Below are positions 1 through 8,843 of a DNA stretch of 42,490 bases, piece after piece. Position 1 is the stretch's first letter. Each line of letters starts with the position of its first letter. The stretch is taken from NCBI GenBank assembly GCA_964624795.1, contig CAZUZS010000042.1:1-42490 (forward strand), written 5' to 3'. The notes under the pieces were generated by a model, which saw only the letters and a list, made by a program, of their open reading frames with translations, was not told the origin of the DNA and did not search any database. A program made the translations under genes and the position numbers. Source of the DNA: CAZUZS01 sp964624795 (lineage in GTDB: Bacteria; Calditrichota; Calditrichia; RBG-13-44-9).

Positions 1-471
1 CCGTCCTGCCGGTGCAAGCGGCTATGGTGTGCGCTTGTTGTGGCACTGGATTCGCCTGTTGGCGAGCAAATAGCAGTTATCTAGTTGGCGGGTGTGGGCA
101 CAATAGTGGCGGTCGTTTTCCTGCCACCTATTGTATTCAAGGCAAATCTTTTAAACAATCAACCTCACAACCCAATACTCCAACACTTCGTCACTCCATC
201 AGACTCACCTCATCTCTCGTTTGCAGCGAATGCCTTTATTATTAGATATAAAATTGCTTGATTTTCAATAATATATTTTGATATTATTATTCGATGATGT
301 CAAATTGTTTAGAAAACGTCGGTGTCTGAGTGAATTCTTCCTCCGGGTTCGCGGAAACAGTGAAAGACAATTGCTTCGCGGACAGGCTGCTAAACCGGGG
401 AATCTTGGATCTATCTCAACCGGAATACTGACAATGAAATATCTTGATACTGCGTGCGCCTCATGGAAAAA
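1..471. other. Non-coding left edge
   Basis: No convincing gene is seen. The first 70 bases hold two small inverted repeats (CAAGCG at 15-20 with CGCTTG at 32-37; TCGCC at 52-56 with GGCGA at 61-65). Around 168-200 there is a degenerate ACTCCA-type low-complexity stretch that resembles one near 39.03 kb. At 267-288 an AT-only inverted repeat (AATAATAT, 6-nt spacer, ATATTATT) marks a very AT-rich zone that could hold the promoter of the next gene. A short open frame at 12-245 is cysteine-rich and looks like chance. Confidence 0.5.
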
Positions 472-1260
472 ATGATTGACATTCACAATCATCTGATCCC
501 AAAATTTGACGATGGCCCAAAATCGTTGGAGGAATCCCTGCAAATGTTGCGGATTGCAGAAGACCAGGGGATCACAGATGTGTTCGCAACATCGCATTTC
601 AACGAATATATTCCGCATGACCTGGAAAAGGAATATTTCGGCAAATTGAAAGAATTGCGGGAAGAAGCGCTGAACCGCGGTATCAAGGTCAATATCTATT
701 CCGGCTCCGAAATGTTTTATCATAATTACGTCGAGACCACTATCAAGTCCAGTAAGGTTACCACACTCGGCGGATGGGGACAATACATCCTGATCGAGTT
801 CCCCATGTTTCAGATGCCGGACGGTGTGGAAGACGTTCTGTTCCGGCTGTCGGTTGAAGAGTTCATTCCCATAGTTGCCCATCCCGAACGCTACAATGCA
901 GTGCTGGAAAAACCAAAAAAAGCAATTGATTTTATCCGCTATGGCGGCTTGCTGCAGGTGAACGGCGGCAGTGTTCTCGGCCATTTCGGTAAAGATGCAC
1001 AGAAGGTATCGATGAGCTTGCTCGAACAGCGCGTCGTTCATTTTATTGCGTCCGATGCGCACTCGCCGGAAGGACGAACATTTGTTTTGAGACGGGTTTT
1101 TGAATTTCTGAAAGATAAATTGCCGGAAGATTATTTGACCAACCTTTTTTATGCAAACCAGCGAAATATCATCGATGAAATCCGGATAGAGAAGGTTCAA
1201 CTCCCACAGGAAGAAAAACCGCAAGGTTTATTTAATAAGCTGAAAAAGCGGTTCAAATAG
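472..1260 (+). CDS. CpsB/CapC-type PHP-domain tyrosine phosphatase
   Basis: This is a manganese-dependent PHP-fold protein-tyrosine phosphatase of the CpsB/YwqE family, which in other bacteria dephosphorylates the BY-kinase that controls capsule or exopolysaccharide export. The metal-binding motifs are visible: DIHNH near the N-terminus followed by FDDG, a central HPERY, and SDAHS near residue 200. Length, about 262 residues, is normal for the family. I start at the ATG at 472 because family members begin MIDIH; an in-frame ATG at 463 and a GTG at 454 are alternatives, and none has a strong ribosome site. The C-terminus is lysine-rich. No BY-kinase, Wza or glycosyltransferase lies nearby, so the polysaccharide partner is not visible here. 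Confidence 0.85.
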   Translation: MIDIHNHLIPKFDDGPKSLEESLQMLRIAEDQGITDVFATSHFNEYIPHDLEKEYFGKLKELREEALNRGIKVNIYSGSEMFYHNYVETTIKSSKVTTLGGWGQYILIEFPMFQMPDGVEDVLFRLSVEEFIPIVAHPERYNAVLEKPKKAIDFIRYGGLLQVNGGSVLGHFGKDAQKVSMSLLEQRVVHFIASDAHSPEGRTFVLRRVFEFLKDKLPEDYLTNLFYANQRNIIDEIRIEKVQLPQEEKPQGLFNKLKKRFK

Positions 1261-1308
1261 ATTTTGTACGAAATAAATCCAATCCTGTTATCTTGAAGGA
1301 GGCCAAAA

Positions 1309-3348
1309 ATGTACAGTACTCTGCCCACCAGAGAAATCTATTGGAATATTTCCGGGATCGTCTGGATGTATGTCCTATTCGTTGTCATGTTTGCCATTTT
1401 CTTGTGGGGTTTTTACAAACGCATCAGGCTCTGGAAACTGGGGAGGGAAGATAACCGCATCGACCATATTGGGCACCGGATCGGGCTGGTACTGAAATAT
1501 GCACTGGGACAGGGCCGGGTCATCAAAAAGGTATATCCCGGCATCATGCATCTCCTCATCTATGGCGGATTTATTATTCTGACCATCGGGACTTTGCTGA
1601 TTTTTCTGGAAACCGATTTCAGTGCCCCGCTATTCTCCTGGACGTTCCTGAAAGGAGCATTCTATCTTTATTATTCGGTTGCTCTCGACCTCTTTGGCGT
1701 GTTAGCCATTATCGGAATTGTTTTGGCCATCTATCGCCGAACTGTGATGAAACCGGTGAATTTGAAAAGTAAAAAAGATGACGTGATTAATTTCAGTTTA
1801 TTTCTAGTAATCTTGGTTACCGGTTTTATCATCGAAGGATTGCGCATTGGCGCAACGCAGCCGGCATGGGCCGCCTGGTCGCCGTTTGGTCTTGCCGTCT
1901 CAAAATTTTTTGAGACACTTGGGATGACACCCGCCGGGATGGAAAATCTTCATGTTTACACCTGGTGGTTCCACCTTGTAATTGCCTTCATTTTTTTGGG
2001 CTACTTTTCTTACTCCAAGATGCAGCATGTATTCACAGCTCCACTCAACATCTTTTTCCAGTCACTGGAACCAAAGGGCGCCCTCTCCAAAATGGAATTG
2101 GAGGAAATCGAGAATTTTGGCGCCTCGGAAATTAACCATTTTTCATGGAAAGAATTGATGGATCTGGATGCTTGTACCGAGTGCGGCCGCTGCTCGGATG
2201 CATGCCCGGCCACTAATACGCAAAAGCCGCTTTCACCAATGAAGGTCATTTTGGATTTAAAGAATTACATGAATGAAAAAGGTTCGGCGCTGCTAACCGC
2301 TGGCGAAAATAATGGTGGTAATGGAGATGGAGCGGCTGTAAAAATGGTTGGCGAAGCGGTGCTGGAGCAGGAGTTGTGGGACTGCACTACCTGCCGCGCC
2401 TGTATGCAGGCTTGCCCGGTTTATATCGAGCACATACCCAAGATCGTGGAAATGCGCCGCCACCTGGTGCTGGAGGAGAGTCGTTTCCCAACTGAAGCGA
2501 TCACGACCTTCAAGAATCTGGAGACTAACGGCAACCCGTGGGGCATCTCGGCAGAAGACCGCGAAAAATGGACCGAGGGCCTGGATGTGCCGAAAATGCG
2601 GGAAGCAGACGGCGAAGTGGATTACATGTTCTGGGTCGGATGCGCCGGTGCTTACGATGCGCGGCATCAAAAAGTGGCACGTGCGATGGTGCAGATCTTA
2701 AACAAGGCCGGTGTAAGCTACGCTATTTTGGGAAGCGAAGAAACCTGCACGGGCGATGCGGCACGCCGAATCGGGAACGAATATCTTTTCCAGATCTTGG
2801 CGGAGCAAAATGTGGAGACGATCAAAGCATACAAATTTAAACAAATCCTCACAATTTGTCCGCACTGTCTTAATACGCTGGCAAATGAGTATCCCCAGTT
2901 TGGAGGCCAATATAAAGTTGTGCACCATGCGGAGCTGTTGAATGAACTCATCAAATCGGGCAAAATTAGTCTCACCGAATCGGTGAAAAAGACAATCACC
3001 TACCACGATTCCTGCTATCTTGGCCGTCATAATGGTATTTATGATGCGCCGCGCGAAGCACTTAGCGCCATTCCCGGCGTCAGCCTGAAAGAGATGAAAC
3101 GTTCGCGGGAAAACGGTTTCTGCTGTGGCGCAGGCGGCGGGCGAATGTGGATGGAGGAGAAACATCCCAAGATCAATCACAACCGGGTGGAAGAAGCCGC
3201 CGGCCTGAATCCCGATATCGTCAGCACAGCGTGCCCTTTCTGTGCCACCATGATCGGCGACGGCATCAACGAAACCGGCAGGGAAGAGAAATTGCAGGAA
3301 AGAGATTTGGCGCTGCTCGTTGCCGATGCGATGGGGATAAAAGCCTGA
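1309..3348 (+). CDS. Membrane Fe-S oxidoreductase, HdrD-like (EMO-type)
   Basis: The 679-residue protein has about five transmembrane segments in its first 250 residues (NarI/HdrE-like cytochrome b region). Two 4Fe-4S motifs follow (CTECGRCSDACP near 288, CTTCRACMQACP near 358), then two CCG domains as in HdrD (GCAGAYDARH, CPHC, DSC, CCGAGGG near 603, CPFC). This architecture matches the DUF224-type membrane proteins described as EtfAB:menaquinone oxidoreductase, which pass electrons from acyl-CoA oxidation to the quinone pool. It could also be another quinone-linked heterodisulfide-reductase relative. The start is set by a strong AAGGAGG 6 nt upstream. No etfAB or acyl-CoA dehydrogenase gene is in the window, so the partner is inferred from family knowledge only. 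Confidence 0.8.
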   Translation: MYSTLPTREIYWNISGIVWMYVLFVVMFAIFLWGFYKRIRLWKLGREDNRIDHIGHRIGLVLKYALGQGRVIKKVYPGIMHLLIYGGFIILTIGTLLIFLETDFSAPLFSWTFLKGAFYLYYSVALDLFGVLAIIGIVLAIYRRTVMKPVNLKSKKDDVINFSLFLVILVTGFIIEGLRIGATQPAWAAWSPFGLAVSKFFETLGMTPAGMENLHVYTWWFHLVIAFIFLGYFSYSKMQHVFTAPLNIFFQSLEPKGALSKMELEEIENFGASEINHFSWKELMDLDACTECGRCSDACPATNTQKPLSPMKVILDLKNYMNEKGSALLTAGENNGGNGDGAAVKMVGEAVLEQELWDCTTCRACMQACPVYIEHIPKIVEMRRHLVLEESRFPTEAITTFKNLETNGNPWGISAEDREKWTEGLDVPKMREADGEVDYMFWVGCAGAYDARHQKVARAMVQILNKAGVSYAILGSEETCTGDAARRIGNEYLFQILAEQNVETIKAYKFKQILTICPHCLNTLANEYPQFGGQYKVVHHAELLNELIKSGKISLTESVKKTITYHDSCYLGRHNGIYDAPREALSAIPGVSLKEMKRSRENGFCCGAGGGRMWMEEKHPKINHNRVEEAAGLNPDIVSTACPFCATMIGDGINETGREEKLQERDLALLVADAMGIKA

Positions 3349-3523
3349 GCGAAAACGGACGCAATGATCAATAGCCAATAATCGGCAACTCAACAAAAGT
3401 TGATATTGAATCCCGCCAGGCGCCGCGCTTCATGTGCCATGCACCAAGCCTTTCTCCATCTCCCTTACTATTTGCAAATCTACCGTGGAAACCGTACATT
3501 CCTGCTTGAATTTTGTTGAGGGG

Positions 3524-4534
3524 ATGGAAATAGCCAATTTATTTATAAAGCCTTTGCAGATTGGCAATTTGCGGACCAGGCACAACATAGTGCTGGCGCC
3601 GCTGGCCGGAATAAGCGATTATCCATTCCGGCAGATGTGCCGCGAGTTTGGCGCCGATCTCACTTTCACCGAAATGGTCAGCATCGATGGGCTGCTGTAT
3701 GATAACGGCGCCACGCGACGTCTGCTTACTGTTCACCCGGATGAGGAGCCGGTTGGCTTTCAGTTTTTTGGCAGCGATCCCGAGCTTTTTGGCCGTGTCA
3801 TTCCTGAAGTGGAAAATCTGAACCCGGCGGTCATCGATCTTAATTTTGGCTGCCCTGTTAGAAAAGTGGTGGCAAAAGGGGCCGGTTCGGCGTTGCTAAA
3901 GAATATCGATCGGATGCGGAAAATAGTTGAAGTTGTGAAGGGCGCAACAAAATTTCCGGTAACGGCCAAAATTCGCATTGGCTGGAACCAGGAAATGATT
4001 GTGGCGGAAGAGGCAGCCCTGGCTGTGGAAGCAGGGGGTGCGGACGCCATCACTGTGCATGCGCGGACACGTAGCCAGGGGTATTCGGGACATGCGCAAT
4101 GGGAATATATAGCGCGTGTAAAGCAGGCGCTGAAGATCCCGGTGATTGGGAATGGCGACGTATTCGATGCACAATCAGCGCAGGAGATGTTCCGAACTAC
4201 CGGCGTTGACGGCATTATGCTGGCGCGCGGCGCATTGGGCCATCCCTGGATTTTCAGTGAAATTCTCGGTGAAAAAGGGGACGGCGCTACTTCACCGGAG
4301 ACATCCGTTGAACGGCGCTTTCAAATCATGATGAAACATTACCGGTTGGAAGTAGAGGAGTTTGGCGAGACGGTGGCACTGTCGCGAATGAAGAAGCATT
4401 TTGGGTGGTACACCCACGGCTTGCCGGGAGCATCGGTTCTGCGAAACCAGATTTTCCGCGCAAAGGAGTTTCAGGAATTGGAGGAAATATTGGAGTCATA
4501 TAGAAAAAACAATATTCACGAATTGGCTCATTGA
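3524..4534 (+). CDS. dusB: tRNA-dihydrouridine synthase (DusB type)
   Basis: This FMN enzyme reduces uridine to dihydrouridine in tRNA D-loops using NADPH. Seen in the sequence are the N-terminal FMN motif APLAGISDYPFR, the FTEM strand, NFGCPVRKV with the catalytic Cys near residue 110, KIRIGW, HARTRSQGYSGHAQW, GNGDV and ARGALGHPWIF. At about 336 residues it is a full-length family member. The frame is open back to a GTG at 3434, but the extra 30 residues do not look like the family; the ATG at 3524, preceded directly by GAGGGG, gives the normal N-terminus. The DusB subtype is my best match; other Dus classes share these motifs. Confidence 0.9.
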   Translation: MEIANLFIKPLQIGNLRTRHNIVLAPLAGISDYPFRQMCREFGADLTFTEMVSIDGLLYDNGATRRLLTVHPDEEPVGFQFFGSDPELFGRVIPEVENLNPAVIDLNFGCPVRKVVAKGAGSALLKNIDRMRKIVEVVKGATKFPVTAKIRIGWNQEMIVAEEAALAVEAGGADAITVHARTRSQGYSGHAQWEYIARVKQALKIPVIGNGDVFDAQSAQEMFRTTGVDGIMLARGALGHPWIFSEILGEKGDGATSPETSVERRFQIMMKHYRLEVEEFGETVALSRMKKHFGWYTHGLPGASVLRNQIFRAKEFQELEEILESYRKNNIHELAH

Positions 4535-4623
4535 GGCGCCTGCCGACATCCAAAGAGTGGCCGGCTTGAGGCAGGCTGCATTGAAAATGGACTATTTGGC
4601 AAGATTGAGGAAATCAACAGGAA

Positions 4624-5385
4624 ATGCATGACCAACTTAAATTCCTTTTAGACCGCTTCCGGAAAGGTGAAATCGGTGAAGCGGAAATATTGGCTGCGCT
4701 CAAGTGGTCTACGATTCAGTCGCTGGATTTTGCTACCATCGACCATCATCGGGAGCTGCGCCAGGGATTTCCCGAAGTCATCTTCTGCGAAGGGAAGACT
4801 GCCGGGCAGATTACGGACATCGCAGCCAAAATATTTGAGCGTCATGGCCGGCTGCTGGCAACCCGTGCCAAGCCGGAGATATTTCAGGAAGTAAAAAAAG
4901 CATTGCCGGATTTGGAATATAATGCACCCGCCCGCTGCATCCATTCTCCCTTTCCGGAAATTTCCCCGGATGCCAAAGGGAAAGTTGCTGTCATTTCAGC
5001 CGGGACCTCAGATATCCCGGTAGCGGAAGAGGCTGCTGCCACGGTGCGGATGTTCGGTTTCGAAGCAATGAAAATATATGATGTGGGTGTGGCAGGCTTG
5101 CACCGCCTGAACCATCACTGGGAGTCTATTCAAAAGGCGCAGGTTCTCATTGTGCTGGCGGGAATGGAGGGCGCCCTGGCCAGCGTGGTTGGCGGGCTGG
5201 TGGACAAGCCGGTAATCGCGGTGCCGACCTCGGTGGGTTACGGAACGAGCTTTGGCGGATTAACGGCCCTTTTTGCGATGCTTAACAGTTGCGCCAGTAA
5301 CGTTCTGGTGGTGAATATTGATAACGGTTTTGGGGCTGGTTTTTCGGCCAGTCTCATGCTGCGGCAGATCTTAAATAGCGAGTAA
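4624..5385 (+). CDS. larB: Nickel-pincer cofactor biosynthesis protein LarB
   Basis: LarB carboxylates the pyridinium ring of nicotinic acid adenine dinucleotide and cleaves its phosphoanhydride, the first step to the nickel-pincer nucleotide of lactate racemase (LarA) and its relatives. The 253-residue protein has the LarB N-terminal helical region (LLDRFRKGEIGEAEILAAL) and a C-terminal domain of the AIR-carboxylase (PurE) fold with SAGTSDIPVAEEAA, LAGMEGALASVVGGL and PTSVGYG. An AGGA sits just before the ATG. It begins 89 bp after dusB on the same strand. LarC, LarE and LarA are not in the window, so either they are encoded elsewhere or the product is used differently. Confidence 0.9.
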   Translation: MHDQLKFLLDRFRKGEIGEAEILAALKWSTIQSLDFATIDHHRELRQGFPEVIFCEGKTAGQITDIAAKIFERHGRLLATRAKPEIFQEVKKALPDLEYNAPARCIHSPFPEISPDAKGKVAVISAGTSDIPVAEEAAATVRMFGFEAMKIYDVGVAGLHRLNHHWESIQKAQVLIVLAGMEGALASVVGGLVDKPVIAVPTSVGYGTSFGGLTALFAMLNSCASNVLVVNIDNGFGAGFSASLMLRQILNSE

Positions 5386-5506
5386 TTTGAGCTCGCCAGC
5401 GGCAGCTCCATGCCGGCAGCGCTTTGGAATTGCGATTTTATGCCGATTATGAGCATTGGTGAACCGATGAGAAAAGGGCACTTTAATTCCCCTACAGGTT
5501 CGGAGG

Positions 5507-5543
5507 CGGGTGAATTTGGCGGGTAGCCGGAGCAAATTACCCG
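5507..5543 (+). repeat. Inverted repeat between larB and hsp20
   Basis: CGGGT plus AATTTG (5507-5518, one bulged G) pairs with CAAATT plus ACCCG (5533-5543), an 11-bp stem with a 14-nt GC-rich loop. No T-tract follows, so it is not a classical terminator. It lies about 120 nt after larB and about 100 nt before the small heat-shock gene and could end the larB transcript or belong to the hsp20 leader. Confidence 0.4.
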
Positions 5544-5613
5544 TACTTTAACAATGAGATAAAAATTCAAAATTAATTCACCCGGCGTAAACAGAAACCT
5601 GATAAATCACAAG

Positions 5614-5643
5614 GTTCAAATTCAAAAGAATTTGAGGTTGAAC
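5614..5643 (+). promoter_or_regulatory. Hairpin over the hsp20 ribosome-binding site
   Basis: CAAATTC (5617-5623) and GAATTTG (5628-5634) form a perfect 7-bp AU-rich stem with an AAAA loop. It extends by U-A and U-G pairs to 5615/5636, so most of the GAGG ribosome site (5634-5637), 7 nt before the ATG, is base-paired. An alternative helix, GTTCAA (5614-5619) with TTGAAC (5638-5643), would leave GAGG in a bulge. Small heat-shock genes often carry RNA thermometers of this kind; that this one melts with temperature is inference. Confidence 0.45.
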
Positions 5644-5644
5644 T

Positions 5645-6109
5645 ATGAAAAATTCTAAGCGTGAAATCTACCGGGAATTGCGTCTCACGGAGCCGGTGGC
5701 TGGCGTGGACAATGCCGCTTTCTCCAAAGGAAAACGTCCCATCCTGTTTATTTCAGATCTGGCGTTTTCTCCCCCCACCGATGTGTGGGAGACGGAGAAG
5801 GAAATTTGTGTCGTCATGGAAATCGCAGATTTGCGGTCCGAAAATATAAAAATTGTCTATTCGCAGGGCTACCTGGTAATCGAAGGACGACGTTCTGAAC
5901 CGGAATGGATCTCGGCTTCCGAGATTACAAAATTTCATAAGAAGGAAATTGATTACGGAAATTTCCGGGTGAAGGTGAAAATGAATACGCGAATCAGCCG
6001 GGAAAAAATTTCCGCAAGATACAAGAACGGCATGTTGAGTATTTCGCTCTTGAAGAATATTTTCAAGGGGAATGTTACCGAGATGGAAATTCCGGTGGTT
6101 GAAGAATAA
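5645..6109 (+). CDS. Small heat-shock protein, Hsp20/alpha-crystallin family
   Basis: This is an ATP-independent holdase chaperone that keeps unfolding proteins soluble. Residues about 42-150 fit the alpha-crystallin domain: PPTDVWETEKEI opens the first strands, YLVIEGRR is the classic edge strand, YGNFRVKVKM corresponds to the usual G-F-R-F strand, and ARYKNGMLSISLLKN to the A-Y-x-N-G-V-L motif. The usual PGV of the second strand is replaced by ADL, and the C-terminal I-x-I/V anchor is present as IPV. The 154 residues are typical. It lies 123 bp upstream of lon on the same strand, a sensible pairing of a holdase with the protease that clears unfolded proteins. The leader hairpin suggests heat control of translation. 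Confidence 0.85.
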   Translation: MKNSKREIYRELRLTEPVAGVDNAAFSKGKRPILFISDLAFSPPTDVWETEKEICVVMEIADLRSENIKIVYSQGYLVIEGRRSEPEWISASEITKFHKKEIDYGNFRVKVKMNTRISREKISARYKNGMLSISLLKNIFKGNVTEMEIPVVEE

Positions 6110-6232
6110 TCGGGAAAGCAACTGGAGATGGGGCCGGATGGGTTCTTCTCGCTTGTGAACGCCGGGAATTGGTGCAACGAATTCTTCTGCAAACACTTGA
6201 AATGGAATATGGCAGGGATATAGGAGACAAAG

Positions 6233-8653
6233 ATGGCAGGCAAAGATGTGAAGGAACATGATACCGATACACTTTATATATTACCGGTTAAAAACCTGGT
6301 TGTGTTTCCGTTCGTCGTCGTTCCGTTTGTGATTGAAGACCAGGATTTGGCAGAAATGATTAACCTCGCTCTGGTGAACCGCCTGGATATCGGCATATTT
6401 ACTGAGCTCGCCCGCGAAGATAAAGGTACCCAGATCTACAAAGTTGGTACTCGGGCCACCGTTCTGAAAATGTTCCAGATGCAGGATGGCTCCACCCGTC
6501 TGCTGGTCCAGGGGCTGGCACGGGTCAAGATATCCCGCATAAAGAAGGAATCACCGTTTTTGATTGCGCAGACCAGCCCGGTTGCAACAAAGATCCAGAA
6601 TCCCGAAAGGTGTGAGGCCCAGGTCCGGACTATCAAGGATTTATTAGAGAAATTGTCTGTTCGTTCGCCGCTGGTGCCGGAAGATTTTGTCCAGTCATTG
6701 TTTAACCAGAGCCACGCCGAAAAATTTACCGATCTGCTGGCCGCCAATCTTGAGATCAGCGCCGATGCCCGGCAGAATTTGCTTGAAGAAACGGTTCTGG
6801 ATAGACGACTGGAAATCCTGCTGGATCACCTCAACCGGGAATGGAAAGTTGTGGAGATTACCGGCGAGATACAAACCAAAGTCAACCACCAGGTGGACCG
6901 GACACAACGTGAATTTATTCTTCGTGAGCAGTTGCGGGCGATTAAGGAAGAACTGGGAGAAGAGGAGGATGAAGAAGAAGATGAGTGGGAAGCCGAGATA
7001 GAAGATTTACGCAAACAGATAAAGAAGGCGAAAATGCCGCACAGCGTGGAAGAAATTGCTCTGAAAGAAGTTGAAAGGCTGGCGGAAATGTCGCCGGTGG
7101 CGGCTGAATATACCATCTCTCGCACTTATGTGGACTGGCTGATTGCGTTGCCGTGGAGCAAGGAAACCAAAGACAATATGGATCTGGACAACGCCAAGAA
7201 AATCCTGGATCAGGATCACTACGATTTGAAAGATGTCAAAGACCGTATCCTTGAATTTTTGGCGATTCGTAAATTGCGCAAGCAAACCAAAGGGCCGATT
7301 CTCTGCCTGGCCGGCCCTCCCGGAGTGGGGAAAACCAGCCTGGGCCGGTCGGTAGCCCGGGCCATGGGGCGGAAGTTTGTTCGTTTCAGTGTTGGTGGTA
7401 TGCGCGATGAAGCGGAAATCCGCGGACACCGCCGCACCTATATCGGCGCGCTGCCGGGCCGGATTATCCAGATGATCAAAGAGGCCGGCACCATCAACCC
7501 GGTATTCATGCTGGATGAAATTGACAAGATTGGCTCGGATTTCAGGGGGGACCCCGCTTCGGCGCTCTTGGAAGCGCTCGATCCACAGCAAAACAGCGAT
7601 TTCACGGACCACTACCTGGATGTCAAGTTCGATCTGTCGCGGGTGATGTTCATTACGACCGCGAATGTGTTATATAATATTCCGCCGGCGTTGTTGGACA
7701 GGCTGGAAGTGATCGAGCTTCCCGGTTACATCACGGAGGAGAAAATTCAGATTGCCCGAAAATATCTGGTACCGCGGCAGATCGATGAAAACGGGCTAAA
7801 GAAACGATATCTCAAGTTTCATGTGAACGCCATCGAGCGCATTATTACGGATTATACAAATGAAGCGGGTGTTCGCAGCCTGGAGCGGGAAATTGCTACC
7901 GTCTGCCGTAAAGTAGCCCGCCGCTTTGCGGAAGGAAGCCGCGATGTGATCACGATGACCGCCGCGAATGTTCCGCAATACCTTGGGCCGCAGAAAAACT
8001 ACCCGGAATTGGCGGGAATAAAAGATGAAATCGGGATTGCCACCGGTCTGGCATGGACGCCGGTTGGCGGCGAAATACTATTCATTGAATCCACACAGAT
8101 GAAGGGCGGCAAGAACCTTACACTCACCGGCCAGTTAGGCGAAGTTATGCGGGAATCGGCGCAGGCGGCGTTGAGCTACATTCGCGCGCATGCGGACAAA
8201 TATGAAATCGATCCGGAATTTTTCCAGAAAAATGATATTCACATTCATGTCCCGGCCGGTGCGGTTCCGAAAGACGGACCGTCCGCCGGCGCGACGATTG
8301 CCACCTCGCTGCTGTCTCTCCTTACCGGCCACCCGGTAAAACACGATGTGGCGCTTACCGGCGAGATATCTCTGCAGGGCAGGGTGCTTCCGGTCGGCGG
8401 AATTAAAGAGAAGGTTCTGGCGGCGCGGCGTGCGGGCATCAAAAAAGTGATTCTGCCGGCACGGAATGAAAAAGATTTGCTGGAGGTGCCGGAGAATCTC
8501 CGCAAAAAAATGCAATTCATTTTCGTCGAGAGGCTTAGCGAAGTCTTCGAACACGCCATTCGGAACGGTAACCGGATTACGGTCAAAAAAAGTAAGGTCA
8601 GGCTACAAAAAGAATCCAGGCCGAAAACAAATTTGCACATTCCATCTCATTAG
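6233..8653 (+). CDS. lon: ATP-dependent Lon protease
   Basis: Lon is a cytoplasmic hexameric AAA+ serine protease that degrades misfolded and regulatory proteins. The 806-residue sequence has the N-terminal substrate-binding LAN domain (starting LPVKNLVVFPFVVVPF), an acidic coiled-coil linker rich in Glu near residue 240, Walker A GPPGVGKTS near 362, Walker B FMLDEID near 425, and the protease domain with the Ser-Lys dyad in KDGPSAGA (Ser near 684) and GGIKEKVLAARRAG (Lys near 725). GGAG 9 nt upstream supports the ATG. The basic tail after residue 780 is not conserved in Lon. The preceding gene is hsp20, suggesting a proteostasis unit. Confidence 0.97.
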   Translation: MAGKDVKEHDTDTLYILPVKNLVVFPFVVVPFVIEDQDLAEMINLALVNRLDIGIFTELAREDKGTQIYKVGTRATVLKMFQMQDGSTRLLVQGLARVKISRIKKESPFLIAQTSPVATKIQNPERCEAQVRTIKDLLEKLSVRSPLVPEDFVQSLFNQSHAEKFTDLLAANLEISADARQNLLEETVLDRRLEILLDHLNREWKVVEITGEIQTKVNHQVDRTQREFILREQLRAIKEELGEEEDEEEDEWEAEIEDLRKQIKKAKMPHSVEEIALKEVERLAEMSPVAAEYTISRTYVDWLIALPWSKETKDNMDLDNAKKILDQDHYDLKDVKDRILEFLAIRKLRKQTKGPILCLAGPPGVGKTSLGRSVARAMGRKFVRFSVGGMRDEAEIRGHRRTYIGALPGRIIQMIKEAGTINPVFMLDEIDKIGSDFRGDPASALLEALDPQQNSDFTDHYLDVKFDLSRVMFITTANVLYNIPPALLDRLEVIELPGYITEEKIQIARKYLVPRQIDENGLKKRYLKFHVNAIERIITDYTNEAGVRSLEREIATVCRKVARRFAEGSRDVITMTAANVPQYLGPQKNYPELAGIKDEIGIATGLAWTPVGGEILFIESTQMKGGKNLTLTGQLGEVMRESAQAALSYIRAHADKYEIDPEFFQKNDIHIHVPAGAVPKDGPSAGATIATSLLSLLTGHPVKHDVALTGEISLQGRVLPVGGIKEKVLAARRAGIKKVILPARNEKDLLEVPENLRKKMQFIFVERLSEVFEHAIRNGNRITVKKSKVRLQKESRPKTNLHIPSH

Positions 8654-8843
8654 GAAGTGGTAGTGGATTCAAACTTTCAAGTTTATTGCCGGCCAGAAAA
8701 GCGCGATTCTCGCGACTCCCAGAAGTTGTGCAGGAAGGATTCATGATTCATATTTGGTGATCCAATTCAATTGAATTTCTAACAAAGCAATCAAAAATAA
8801 AGAAGCCGGAAAACTTCCGGAGCCCGAAGCACAGGGAGGCAAA
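8654..8843 (+). repeat. Palindrome and hairpin upstream of RNase HI
   Basis: This short intergenic region holds a perfect 14-bp palindrome AATTCAATTGAATT (8764-8777) and a hairpin with CCGGAA (8806-8811) and TTCCGG (8815-8820) separated by AAC. The hairpin sits about 25 nt before the TTG start of the next gene, just upstream of its ribosome site. No U-tract follows it. The palindrome could be an operator or simply AT-rich DNA. Confidence 0.35.

Noticed and set aside
265..1224. Long minus-strand open frame opposite the CpsB-type gene
   Set aside because: No motif; the plus strand has the PHP metal-binding motifs.
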